This document shows, piece after piece, positions 25,837 to 34,079 of a stretch of 64,000 nt of DNA (within the stretch, counting starts at the first letter, position 1; every line of letters begins with the position of its first letter). The position numbers and the translations under genes were made by a program. The notes beneath the pieces were generated by a model. That model saw only the letters and a program-made list of their open reading frames with translations. It did not search any database and was not told where the DNA came from. Origin of the DNA: an uncultured Chloroflexota bacterium (lineage in GTDB: Bacteria > Chloroflexota > UBA4733); NCBI GenBank assembly GCA_937967325.1, contig CALBSQ010000104.1:9545-73544 (forward strand), given 5' to 3'.

Positions 25837-25995
25837 GCGGGTCTCCTAGCCGCACCGCTCACCGCTCAATGTCCAGGTAGGGACAGGGGGTTGCTGCCGG
25901 CCTGGTCCCTTAGTGAACAGGCATGTTCATCTGTTCAGTGTATTCCTACAGCGCCGTGCTGGTATCTTCTACTGAGGCGCGAATAGGAGCGAGGT

Positions 25996-26604
25996 ATGCC
26001 CGTGCTGTCGGACACGCTGGCCCCGTGGGCGGAGCTGGTGCCCGGCGTCGATCACCTCATGACGGAGGATGAGCTCCTGGACCTCCCCGACGACGGCGGG
26101 ATGTACGAGCTGGTGGAGGGGAGGTTAATCCGAATGACGCCGAGCGCGGGAGGAGACTCTGTCCGGGCAGTCAGTTTGGTCGTTGCCCTGAGTACCTTTG
26201 TGGCGTCGCGCGAGCTGGGGCTGGTGACCGGATCCGATGGAGCGTACGTGCTCAGCCGCGCCGGAGAACCGGTGACGACGTTGGTACCGGACGTCGCCTT
26301 CGTCCGCGCGGGACGCTATCCGCCCGAGGCATCGCCGGATTTCGACTGTATCTGGCATCTGGCGCCCGACCTCGCCGCCGAGGTCGCCTCACACCAGCAG
26401 TACCGGCCGGCCATGGCCAAGAAGGCCCAGCGCTACCTGCACGCGGGCGTCCGGCTGGTCTGGATCGTCTGGCCGAAGTACAAGCGAGTGGACGTCTGGC
26501 GGCCAGGACGCGACGGTCCGGTGAGGACGCTGACCAGCACGGATGTGCTCGATGGCTTGGATGTGCTGCCGGGCTTTGCCTTTCCGGTGGCACGGCTCTT
26601 CTGA
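25996..26604 (+). CDS. Uma2-family nuclease-like protein
   Basis: This 202-residue protein has the Uma2 order: YELVEGRLIRMTP, the first acidic residue in TLVPDVAFVRAGR, the second in LAAEVASHQQY, then KAQRYLHAGVRLVWIVWP. The role is unknown. It lacks the coiled-coil tail of the 14493 paralogue. GAGCGAGGT precedes ATG 25996. The upstream 160 nt contain an AT-richer run (TTCATCTGTTCAGTGTATTCC) that may hold its promoter. I see no operon partner. Confidence 0.85.
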   Translation: MPVLSDTLAPWAELVPGVDHLMTEDELLDLPDDGGMYELVEGRLIRMTPSAGGDSVRAVSLVVALSTFVASRELGLVTGSDGAYVLSRAGEPVTTLVPDVAFVRAGRYPPEASPDFDCIWHLAPDLAAEVASHQQYRPAMAKKAQRYLHAGVRLVWIVWPKYKRVDVWRPGRDGPVRTLTSTDVLDGLDVLPGFAFPVARLF

Positions 26605-26639
26605 TCCGGACACCGCATGGTCTGAGGCGCAAGCGTCAG

Positions 26640-26755
26640 GGAGCGGTGGCAGAGTGGTTTATCGCGGCTATCACCGAGTGGTAGTTGAGGGGTGCGCGTC
26701 GTCATACTCCCCGGCGGCGCAATCCCCTCCACGGGTTCGAATCCAGTCCGCTCCG
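26640..26755 (+). tRNA. tRNA-Ser-like gene, aberrant (possible pseudogene)
   Basis: A seven-base acceptor pair GGAGCGG/CCGCTCC with G as discriminator, TG, a D-arm like that of serine tRNAs (GCAGAGTGG), and GGGTTCGAATCC as T-arm mark a class II tRNA. No CCA is encoded. The variable arm begins and ends as in serine tRNAs (GAGGGG/CCCCTC) but has about 30 extra bases. The anticodon arm is two bases too long; the best loop, ACCGAGT, would give CGA but lacks U33. There is one mismatch in the T stem and one in the D stem. Total length is 116 nt, longer than any usual bacterial tRNA. Confidence 0.55.
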
Positions 26756-26860
26756 CGAGAATTCATTATCCGGCGATCTCCACGTCGAGGTCGGCGGGAT
26801 GCGGTGGGTATCCGGCAGCGAGGGCGACCGATTAGCCAGGATCAGGCCATGTGCGGAGAT

Positions 26861-27601
26861 CTAGTCGCGCACCCACTCACTCGCCGACCACTCGGCGTGT
26901 GGCATGCCGCTGCACAAGGTCACGTCGCGGAAGCCGTCGACATCGAACTGGACGCGGCAGAGCGCGACGCCGAGATCGTGCCGCCCGCCGGCGGTGACGA
27001 CCGCGTACTCTGCCCAGGGCGGGTTACGCACCGCGTCAAGCGGCGCCGTGCGGTCCATCGCCACGCCGACGCTACCGGGGTTGAGGAGCAGCCACTCGCG
27101 GTAACGGCGGAACATCTGCAGGTGCGTGTGACCGCCGGCCAGGAAGCGGGCAGAAGTGCCAGCCAGCGCCTGATCCAGGGTCTCGTCCGGCGTCGTGGGC
27201 AACAGCGGCTCGCGGAAGGAGCGGGGCGAGCCATGATAGCCCAGGAGCGCCCCGGCGTCGCCCAGTGGCAGCTCGACGGTCGCGGGGAAGGCGCGCAGGA
27301 AGTCCCGGTCGTCCTCATCGAGCTGGTGCGCGCACCAGAGATCGATGTCCTGGCAGCGCTGCGCAAACAGGCCGGTCGGCAGCGCGAGTTGGGGATCGAG
27401 GAGCCAGGCGTCGGCATTGCCCATGACCACGGGGCAGCGGATCTCTCGCAAGCGCCGGACGACCTGGCGTGGTTGGGGACCGCCGGCGGCAACGTCGCCA
27501 AGGCAGACTAGCTGCCCGACGCCGCGGCGGGCAAGGTTGTCCAACACGGCATCGAGGGCGGGGAGGTTGCCGTGGATGTCGGAGATGAGCGCGATCTGCA
27601 C
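26861..27601 (-). CDS. Calcineurin-like metallophosphoesterase
   Basis: This 246-residue protein carries the dinuclear-metal motifs ISDIHGN at the N-terminus, CLGDVAAGG, VMGNADAW and the C-terminal GGHTHLQM, typical of the YfcE/MJ0936-like phosphodiesterases. These hydrolyse phosphodiesters or nucleotides. The GTG at 27601 is preferred because GAGAGGGGGG lies just before it, inside the leader that a start at 27625 would translate. It is divergent from the HAD gene, with only about 90 nt between them for both promoters. Confidence 0.85.
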   Translation of the reverse strand: MQIALISDIHGNLPALDAVLDNLARRGVGQLVCLGDVAAGGPQPRQVVRRLREIRCPVVMGNADAWLLDPQLALPTGLFAQRCQDIDLWCAHQLDEDDRDFLRAFPATVELPLGDAGALLGYHGSPRSFREPLLPTTPDETLDQALAGTSARFLAGGHTHLQMFRRYREWLLLNPGSVGVAMDRTAPLDAVRNPPWAEYAVVTAGGRHDLGVALCRVQFDVDGFRDVTLCSGMPHAEWSASEWVRD

Positions 27602-27691
27602 GGCCGCCCCCCTCTCCGACGGCATGCTACCAGCCGTGCCCGTGCCTAGCTGTCCTATACTGTCACTACCCTACTGAGGAGGCGCCGTCCG

Positions 27692-28417
27692 TTGCCTACG
27701 GTCATCACCTTCGACGCCGACGGCACGCTGTGCGATTTCCCGCGGATGCTGCGCCGGTCGCTGGCGGTGGCGCTCAGCGAGCTGCAGCGCCTGGTTCCTG
27801 GCCCCGAGTCCGCGACATTGACCGTCACGGAGTTGCAGTCGGCGCGCGACGAGGTCGCCGAGGAGTATCGAGGGCAGCAGGTGAGGTTGGAGCAGGTGCG
27901 CCACGCGGCGTTCGAGCGTGTCCTCGCCTCGCTTGGCAGGGTCGACAGTGACCTCGCGGCCCACCTCACCAGCGTCTATTTCCAGCAGCGCTTCGGTGAG
28001 CCGGCCCTATACGACGACGTGGTGCCCACGCTGGACGCGCTCCGTGGCCGCTACCGGCTTGGCCTGGTGTCCAACGGCAACAGCTACCCCGATCGATCGG
28101 GTCTCGCGGGCCATTTCGCCTTCACCGTCTTCGCCCACGACCATGGTGTGGAGAAACCGGATCGACGCTTCTACGAGCTGGTGCTGGCGGCAGCGGGCGT
28201 TAGCGCCGGCGAGGTCGTCCACGTGGGCGATTCCCTAATCAACGATGTCGGCGGCGCGCAGAGTGCGGGCATCCGCGCGGTGTGGCTCAACCGCCAGCGG
28301 CTGCCGCTGAGTTCCCCACCCTGGCCCGACGCCGAGATCACCTCGCTGAGTGAGCTCCCCAGTGTCCTCCACAAGCTTGATGTGAGGCACACTGGTATGT
28401 CCGGAACCAGCCAGTAG
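27692..28417 (+). CDS. HAD-superfamily hydrolase
   Basis: This 241-residue protein has the nucleophile motif FDADGTLCDF at residues 7-16, motif II in LVSNGNS, the lysine in VEKPDRRFY and the acidic motif IV in VGDSLINDVGGA. It belongs to the HAD-IA group of small-molecule phosphatases such as phosphoglycolate or sugar phosphatases. The start is TTG at 27692, supported by GAGGAGG ten bases upstream. It is divergent from the metallophosphoesterase. Confidence 0.85.
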   Translation: MPTVITFDADGTLCDFPRMLRRSLAVALSELQRLVPGPESATLTVTELQSARDEVAEEYRGQQVRLEQVRHAAFERVLASLGRVDSDLAAHLTSVYFQQRFGEPALYDDVVPTLDALRGRYRLGLVSNGNSYPDRSGLAGHFAFTVFAHDHGVEKPDRRFYELVLAAAGVSAGEVVHVGDSLINDVGGAQSAGIRAVWLNRQRLPLSSPPWPDAEITSLSELPSVLHKLDVRHTGMSGTSQ

Positions 28418-28604
28418 TCGGGATGGAGGATCCCTTCGATTTGAGCAAGCCGGCGTAGCGGATTCTCCTGACCGTGGACGCCGACGTGCTCGTAGCCGAG
28501 TTACTGTCGCCAGTGATCCAGTCCAGGAACTCCGCCAGCGCCCCGGACGCTTACGTCGCTGCCGAGTCGACTCATGTATCATTGCTCCTGAGGAGTAAGC
28601 GGCA

Positions 28605-30020
28605 ATGTCCATCATCAGTGCCCCAGACACCACCTTCTCGGGCGTGCGCATTGATGGCGGCCTTGCGCCGTTTCAGATCGTTCAACAGGATGCCGACGGG
28701 GTGGGCGCCATCGCAGTGCGCGGCCGCTGGCGGCACGCCGAAGGGCGCGGCGTGGTGCAGCTTCGCGCCGTACGGGAGGCGGATGGGGTGGTCGTCGCCC
28801 CCTGGCAACCGGCCTCCCGGCAGGAAGGTGCCACCTGGGAACATCGCTTCGATCAGGTACCGGCAGGCGGCCTCTACCGTCTGGAGACGCGCCTGCTCGT
28901 CGACCCGGCGGGAGCCGAGTGGAGTCCGCACGGCGACACCGTCCACCATTGGGGCGTGGGCGACCTCTGGATCATCGCCGGCCAGAGCAACGCCGCCGGC
29001 TACGGGAGGGGGCCGGTGGTCGACCCGCCGGAGCTGGGCGTCCACATCCTTCGCAACGACGAGATCTGGGACATCGCAGCCCACCCGCTCAACGACGCCA
29101 CGCGCAGCATGCACCCCAACCTGGAGCAGGCGAACCCCGGCCACTCGCCGTATCTGCGCTTCGCCAAGGAGCTGAAGGCCGCCCTGGGCTACCCGATCGG
29201 TTTGATCCAGACGGCGCTCGGCGGCTCTGCCCTAACTGCCTGGAATCTCGCCGACAATCCGGAGGCGCCCCTGTACCGGAACCTCCTCCATTGTGTACTT
29301 CTGGCCGGTGGGCGAGCCCGCGGCATGGTCTGGTACCAGGGCGAATCGGACTGTAACGCAGCCGGCGCGGCGACCTACGAGCGCCGCTTTGCCGACTTCG
29401 TCCGGCGCATGCGTAGTGACCTTGGGTCGCCCACCTTGCCGGTCATCGTCGCTCAACTGAACCGGTACATGGAAGCCGCAGACGCGGAGGCCAATCGGGC
29501 TTGGAGCGTGGTGCGGGAGGCCCAGTGGCGGGCGGTCCGCCTGGGCCACGTCGCGGTCGTCTCCACCCTCGACCTGCCGCTCTCCGACGGCATCCACACC
29601 AGCCCTGACGGCAACCTGACGCTCGGGAGCCGAAAAGCGCGCGCGGCGCTGGCTTGCGCCTACGGGCGGCAGCCGGCGAACTGGCAAGCGCCCGACGTGG
29701 CGGAAGCGATGCTCACACCGGACCGTACGGCGATCGAGCTGACGTTCGCGCACGTCGCCAACCGGCTGATGTTCCTCGGCCCTGGTGAGAGCGACTTCGT
29801 CGTGGAGGACGCCGATGGCGCAGTGCCCGTCCAGGCGGCGACGTGCCCCGCGCGCGACCGGGTGCGGCTGGAGCTGGGACGCCTCCCGCGCGGTGAGGTC
29901 TACGTTCACGGCGCCTTTGGCGCCAACCCTCCCGCCAACCTTCGCGACGCCGAGGAGAACACGCCGATGCTCGGGTTCTACGGACTATCGGTACGACTCG
30001 CGGACCCGCCCGGCGAGTAG
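28605..30020 (+). CDS. Sialate O-acetylesterase-like (SASA/DUF303) protein
   Basis: This 471-residue protein has the SGNH-like esterase signature IAGQSNAAG near residue 125, with the nucleophilic serine in GQSN, and WYQGESD near 243. The catalytic histidine is probably in SDGIHTSPDG. An N-terminal beta-rich domain precedes the catalytic region and a C-terminal beta domain follows. The enzymes remove acetyl groups from sugars. No signal peptide is visible at the chosen ATG, which follows GAGGAGTAAGCGGCA. No operon partner is seen. Confidence 0.8.
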   Translation: MSIISAPDTTFSGVRIDGGLAPFQIVQQDADGVGAIAVRGRWRHAEGRGVVQLRAVREADGVVVAPWQPASRQEGATWEHRFDQVPAGGLYRLETRLLVDPAGAEWSPHGDTVHHWGVGDLWIIAGQSNAAGYGRGPVVDPPELGVHILRNDEIWDIAAHPLNDATRSMHPNLEQANPGHSPYLRFAKELKAALGYPIGLIQTALGGSALTAWNLADNPEAPLYRNLLHCVLLAGGRARGMVWYQGESDCNAAGAATYERRFADFVRRMRSDLGSPTLPVIVAQLNRYMEAADAEANRAWSVVREAQWRAVRLGHVAVVSTLDLPLSDGIHTSPDGNLTLGSRKARAALACAYGRQPANWQAPDVAEAMLTPDRTAIELTFAHVANRLMFLGPGESDFVVEDADGAVPVQAATCPARDRVRLELGRLPRGEVYVHGAFGANPPANLRDAEENTPMLGFYGLSVRLADPPGE

Positions 30021-30234
30021 GGCAGCACAGGAGCACGGCCATGCAACCGCGCACGCAGGGCCAACGGAGCTTCTCCCATGGATCGCATCGCCGCCGGAAC
30101 GTCACGCTCCGGGGATGCGCCAGTATGGGGTGGGTCAGTCGGCCTTGAGGGACGAGCCCGGTTCGCAGCACTTCGTCCTTAGGCCGTGGGGGACGGGACC
30201 GCCGGCGTTCTGTCAATGATACGTGGCTGTTGCC

Positions 30235-30528
30235 TCAGTCGTCGCCGGCGAGCGGCCATTGCCGTGCGCTGTGGACCACACGCCAAACCGCGACGACCTG
30301 ATTCGTCTCATCAATGTGGTAGACGATACGGTAGGGATAGCGGGTAACGATGCGTTCCCGCGTCCCGGGGGTATCGCCAGGCCGGCCCATCAGCGGGAAC
30401 GAGGCCAGCCCGGTGATCGCCTTGAGAATTGCACCGATGACACGGTCGTCAGACCCAGATCGCCCGGCGTAGAACGCATAGATGGCGGTCAACTCTTCCT
30501 CCGCCGCGTTGGTGAGCACGACCCTCAT
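30235..30528 (-). CDS. RelE/ParE-family toxin
   Basis: This 97-residue protein has the ParE/RelE order: VVLTNAAEEELTAIYAFY, a helical middle, FPLMGRPGDTPGTRERIV, then the strands YPYRIVYHIDE and VVAVWRVVHSARQWP. ParE toxins poison gyrase and RelE toxins cleave mRNA; the WRVVHSARQWP tail is ParE-like. It overlaps the upstream antitoxin gene by ATGA at 30525-30528. It is probably a functional pair. Confidence 0.85.
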   Translation of the reverse strand: MRVVLTNAAEEELTAIYAFYAGRSGSDDRVIGAILKAITGLASFPLMGRPGDTPGTRERIVTRYPYRIVYHIDETNQVVAVWRVVHSARQWPLAGDD

Positions 30529-30827
30529 GCGTCTGGTGAATCCACATCATCCGCAGTGGTCAAGTCGAAGTCCGGGGGCAGCATGCCGCGTTGCTTGAAT
30601 CGGGCCACCACATCCTCGATAGACGATAGACGACCGGCGCGAGCCTGCTCGCGTCCCTCCAGAATCATGGCGATCTCTTGGACTCGGCGTTGGCCTTCGG
30701 CGCGCAATACCTCTACCATCAGGTCGTTCTTCGCCCTTCCCGTCGCCCGTGCGATGGTTTCGTACAGGTCGCGGACCTCTTTCGGCATCCTGATACTTGT
30801 CGTGACCCCGGCAGTCATGCTCGTCAC
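30525..30827 (-). CDS. Ribbon-helix-helix (CopG-like) antitoxin
   Basis: This 100-residue protein begins with an RHH motif (TTSIRMPKEVRDLYETIARATGR, split by the turn) and ends with an acidic tail (PPDFDLTTADDVD) that would bind the ParE/RelE toxin. It probably represses its own promoter in the 180 nt shared with the divergent ECF sigma gene. Two ATG codons three apart are possible starts; the first at 30827 is used. Confidence 0.8.
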   Translation of the reverse strand: MTSMTAGVTTSIRMPKEVRDLYETIARATGRAKNDLMVEVLRAEGQRRVQEIAMILEGREQARAGRLSSIEDVVARFKQRGMLPPDFDLTTADDVDSPDA

Positions 30828-31010
30828 CCCCCAGCAACTGCACCACTAACTGTGGTACAGTGTAGGCCCACCCGACGAGACCGTCAATGATCCACCAGCA
30901 TGATCACAGAGTCTCTATACCGGCGCGTTAGTTTTCCTGCCGGTTCGGTGATATGTATGTACCGGACCCCTCAAGGATTCCGGCGACACGCAGCAGGAAG
31001 GGGCGGGCCG

Positions 31011-32162
31011 ATGGCGCCGCTGGTCGAGTCCGTCGTCGGCTGGGAAGCGACCTTGCCGCTGGAGCGCTCCCGCCTGGTCCGCTTGTGCCTGCGGCTCACC
31101 GGCGACGTCGATGCCGTCGAAGACCTAGCACAGCAGACACTCTATGAAGCCTGGAGCCACCTCCATCAGGTACACGACCCGACCGGGTTGGATCGCTGGC
31201 TTTCCGCCATCGCCCGCAACGTCTGCTTGCGCTGGGCGCATCGGCACGGCCAGGAGTTGCTCCAACGCGCGCAGCCCAATCCTGGTGCGGAGGGGGACGA
31301 CGCTTGGTCGACCTTTGAGAATGTCGCCATCGACGACTTCGACGTAGAGGTGGAGCTGGAGCGCCGCGAGCTGGTCAGCCTGCTGGATCGGGCTCTGGCG
31401 CTCTTGCCGCCGGAGACGCGGGCCGCGCTGGTCCAGCGCTATGTGGAAGACTCCCCTGTGGCGGAGGTCGCGGCTCGGTTGGGGGTGAGCCCCGGCGCGG
31501 TAACGATGAAGCTCCAGCGCGGCAAACTGGCCCTACGGCGAGTGCTCACCACCAGATTCCCGGGCGAAGCAATCGCCCACGGCTTGTTCGACGTGACCGA
31601 CGGCATCTGGCAGGAGACGCGACTGTGGTGTACGCATTGTGGCACGCGGCGGTTGCACGGAATCCTTGACCACCGGCAAGGCCTGCTCATGCTGCGCTGC
31701 CCCGTCTGCGACGCGCTCGCCGGAACGTGCGAGCGCACCACCGACTCGCGCATGCTCGCCACTGCCAAGGGGTTTCGACCGGCGCTGGAACGGGTACGCG
31801 CCATGATCGCGCGCCACTACTTGCTTAGCCTGCAACAAAACCCGATGCCGTGCCCCGGCTGTGGACACCCGGTGCTGGTCCAGTCGGCCACGCCGTGGGG
31901 CTGGCACGGCGTCTCCCGCCGGTGCGAACGGTGTCACCACGGCGCCCAGACCAGCTTCGACGCTATCGCGCTCGCGCTCCCAGAGGGCAAGCGGTTCTTG
32001 CAGGACCATCCGCGCATCCGTCGCCTCCCCGACCGCGACGTCGAGATCGGCGGGACCATCGCCCGCATCAGCAGCTTCGAGAGTGTCACCGGACAGGCGC
32101 GGCTCGACGCCATCGCCACCCGCGACACCTGCAGGCTGATTTCCATCCACACTCGACCCTGA
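31011..32162 (+). CDS. ECF sigma factor with C-terminal zinc-ribbon extension (cassette 1)
   Basis: This 383-residue protein has sigma region 2 (SRLVRLCLRLTGDVDAVEDL, QQTLYEAW, WLSAIARNVCLRW), sigma region 4 (LPPETRAALVQRYVEDS, VAARLGVSPGAVTMKLQRG) and a long C-terminal extension. The extension holds four C-x-x-C knuckles at about residues 206, 230, 280 and 304, ending in an NTF2-like strand set (RLDAIATRDTCRLISIH). The zinc ribbons may sense redox or metal, or bind DNA or peptide. ATG 31011 follows AGGAAGGGG. Its stop lies 29 nt before the first ABC exporter gene, so it probably directs their transcription. Confidence 0.85.
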   Translation: MAPLVESVVGWEATLPLERSRLVRLCLRLTGDVDAVEDLAQQTLYEAWSHLHQVHDPTGLDRWLSAIARNVCLRWAHRHGQELLQRAQPNPGAEGDDAWSTFENVAIDDFDVEVELERRELVSLLDRALALLPPETRAALVQRYVEDSPVAEVAARLGVSPGAVTMKLQRGKLALRRVLTTRFPGEAIAHGLFDVTDGIWQETRLWCTHCGTRRLHGILDHRQGLLMLRCPVCDALAGTCERTTDSRMLATAKGFRPALERVRAMIARHYLLSLQQNPMPCPGCGHPVLVQSATPWGWHGVSRRCERCHHGAQTSFDAIALALPEGKRFLQDHPRIRRLPDRDVEIGGTIARISSFESVTGQARLDAIATRDTCRLISIHTRP

Positions 32163-32191
32163 CCGCGTCCATCCCCCCAAAGGAAGCTCCT

Positions 32192-33946
32192 ATGAACATC
32201 CCGCTAGCCGGCTATTGGTCTATGCTGTCCACCTACCTGCGACCGCACCGGCTGCGGGCCATTCTTCTGGCGGCGCTGCTCTTCAGCAGCATTGGGCTAC
32301 AACTGGTCAACCCTCAGATCATGCGCTTCTTCATCGACACGGCCCAGTCCACCGGCAGCCTCCGAACGCTGTCTGTCGCCGCGCCGGCCTTCCTGGGCGT
32401 GGCCGTCGCCACCCAGGTCGTCGGCGTGGCCGAGGGCTACGTGGCTGGTCAACTGGCCTGGCTGGCGACCAACGCCTTGCGCGTCGACCTGGCAGCGCAC
32501 CTGGTCCGGCTGGACCTGTCCTTCCACCACACGCACACACCGGGCGAGCTGATCCAGCGCGTCGACGGCGACGTGGCCATCTTGGCCAACTTCCTCTCCC
32601 GTTTCGTGATCTCGGTGCTGGGCAACGCGCTCCTGCTGTTGGGAGTGCTCATCCTGCTCTTCCATGAGGACGTGCGTATCGGGCTGGCGCTGACCACGTT
32701 CGTCCTCGTCGCCCTGGCAGTGCTGAACCGCGTCCGGACGATACCCGGACCGTACTACCACGCCGCGCGGGAGGCAAACGCCGACCTGGACGGCTTCCTA
32801 CTGGAGCGGCTCTCGGGGACAGAAGACATCTGCGCCAATGGAACCACCCCCTACGTCCTGCGACGGCTGTACGAAGTGCTACGCCGCCAGTTGCGCACGG
32901 AGGTGCCGGCCATGCTGGCGGGCACTGGCCTCGGCCAGACGGCGATCCTGCTCTTCGCCGTCGGCAATGTCATCGCCTTTGCCCTCGGCGCCTGTCTGCT
33001 GAGGACAGGGGCGATCACCATCGGCACGATCTACCTGATCTTCGCCTACACCCAAAGCCTGCTCGGGCCGGTGCAGCAACTTACGGAGCAGGGACGCGAT
33101 TTGCAAGGCGTCGGCGCCAGCCTCAGCCGCATCGGCGAGCTCTCCGCTACCCAGAGCGCCGTCCAGGATGGCCCTGGCGCCGCGCTGCCCGCAGGCCCCC
33201 TGGCGGTCGAGCTCGACGACGCCTCCTTTGCCTACACCGCGGGCAACACGGTATTGCACCACATCTCCTTCCGGTTGGAGCCCGGCCGGGTGTTGGGCGT
33301 GCTGGGCCGTACCGGCAGCGGCAAGACCACCCTCACCCGGCTGCTCTTCCGCTTCTATGATCCCACGGGAGGCGCCATCCGCCTGGGCGGTATAGACCTG
33401 CGGCAGCCGCGTCTGGCCGACCTGCGAACACGGATCGGCCTGGTCACCCAGGACGTGCAGCTTTTCCAGGCCACCGTCCGCGACAATCTCACCCTCTTCG
33501 ACCAGAGCGTATCCGACACTCGTATCCTTGACACCCTCCGTGACCTGGGTTTGTGGGACTGGTACCAGTCACAGCCGGAGGGCTTGGACACGGAGCTGGC
33601 GGATGGCGGCGCTGCCCTTTCCGCCGGGGAAGCGCAACTGGTCGCCTTCGCCCGCGTCTTTCTCCAAGACCCGGGGCTTATCATCCTGGACGAGGCAACG
33701 TCGCGGCTGGATCCGGCGACCGAGCAGCGGATCGAGCGTGCTTTGGATAGCTTGCTCCGTGGCCGCACCGGCATCATCGTGGCGCATCGTTTGGCGACGG
33801 TGCAGCGTGCCGACGAGATCCTGATCCTTGAAGACGGGCACGTCCGCGAGCAGGGTCCGCGCGAGCGGCTGGCCGTCGATCCCAGCTCGCGCTTCTCCGA
33901 GCTATCAGCTATCAGCGATCAGGTATCGGCCGGGAGTCCGCTGTGA
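32192..33946 (+). CDS. ABC exporter half-transporter, subunit 1 (cassette 1)
   Basis: This 584-residue protein has an N-terminal six-helix exporter domain (about 1-310) and an ATPase domain with Walker A GRTGSGKTT near residue 372, Q-loop VTQDVQLF, signature LSAGE near 476, Walker B LIILDEA near 496 and H-loop VAHRLATV. The signature departs from LSGGQ while the catalytic Glu is intact, the mark of one half of a heterodimer. ATG 32192 follows AAAGGAAG. Its last codons run through a heptanucleotide repeat (33902-33929), which may have changed the native C-terminus. The next gene encodes the partner. Confidence 0.9.
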   Translation: MNIPLAGYWSMLSTYLRPHRLRAILLAALLFSSIGLQLVNPQIMRFFIDTAQSTGSLRTLSVAAPAFLGVAVATQVVGVAEGYVAGQLAWLATNALRVDLAAHLVRLDLSFHHTHTPGELIQRVDGDVAILANFLSRFVISVLGNALLLLGVLILLFHEDVRIGLALTTFVLVALAVLNRVRTIPGPYYHAAREANADLDGFLLERLSGTEDICANGTTPYVLRRLYEVLRRQLRTEVPAMLAGTGLGQTAILLFAVGNVIAFALGACLLRTGAITIGTIYLIFAYTQSLLGPVQQLTEQGRDLQGVGASLSRIGELSATQSAVQDGPGAALPAGPLAVELDDASFAYTAGNTVLHHISFRLEPGRVLGVLGRTGSGKTTLTRLLFRFYDPTGGAIRLGGIDLRQPRLADLRTRIGLVTQDVQLFQATVRDNLTLFDQSVSDTRILDTLRDLGLWDWYQSQPEGLDTELADGGAALSAGEAQLVAFARVFLQDPGLIILDEATSRLDPATEQRIERALDSLLRGRTGIIVAHRLATVQRADEILILEDGHVREQGPRERLAVDPSSRFSELSAISDQVSAGSPL

Positions 33947-34079
33947 CGAGTCCCGCTCAGGTCACCTCGCGTCCCGAGCGAATAGCGCGGCGCAACCAGT
34001 GCATAAAATCGTGCGTCACTCCCAACTCGTCGTATCTGCTGACGGCTGATAGCTGATAGCTGATAGCTGATAGCTGATG
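33902..34079. repeat. Inverted heptanucleotide repeats between the ABC genes
   Basis: At 33902-33929 the unit CTATCAG (with variants) occurs four times within the end of the first ABC gene. At 34038-34079 the reverse-complement unit GCTGATA occurs six times with end variants (GCTGACG first, GCTGATG last). The last unit contains the ATG start of the second ABC gene at 34077. A further four-unit array lies inside the third ABC gene at 53669-53696. Such arrays can change length by slippage. The inverted pair can also fold into a long hairpin. Confidence 0.8.

Noticed and set aside
24759..25880. Long plus-strand frame overlapping the PhyH gene
   Set aside because: Arginine/proline-rich shadow frame without motifs; the PhyH frame has H-x-D and the distal His.
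26640..26755. tRNA-Sec to match the candidate selenoprotein
   Set aside because: No TCA anticodon in a proper loop, a 7-bp rather than 8-bp acceptor, and a serine-type D-arm.
28474..28530. Short PIN-like N-terminus (VDADVLVAELL)
   Set aside because: Only about 15 residues resemble a PIN domain and the rest of the frame does not; too little to annotate.
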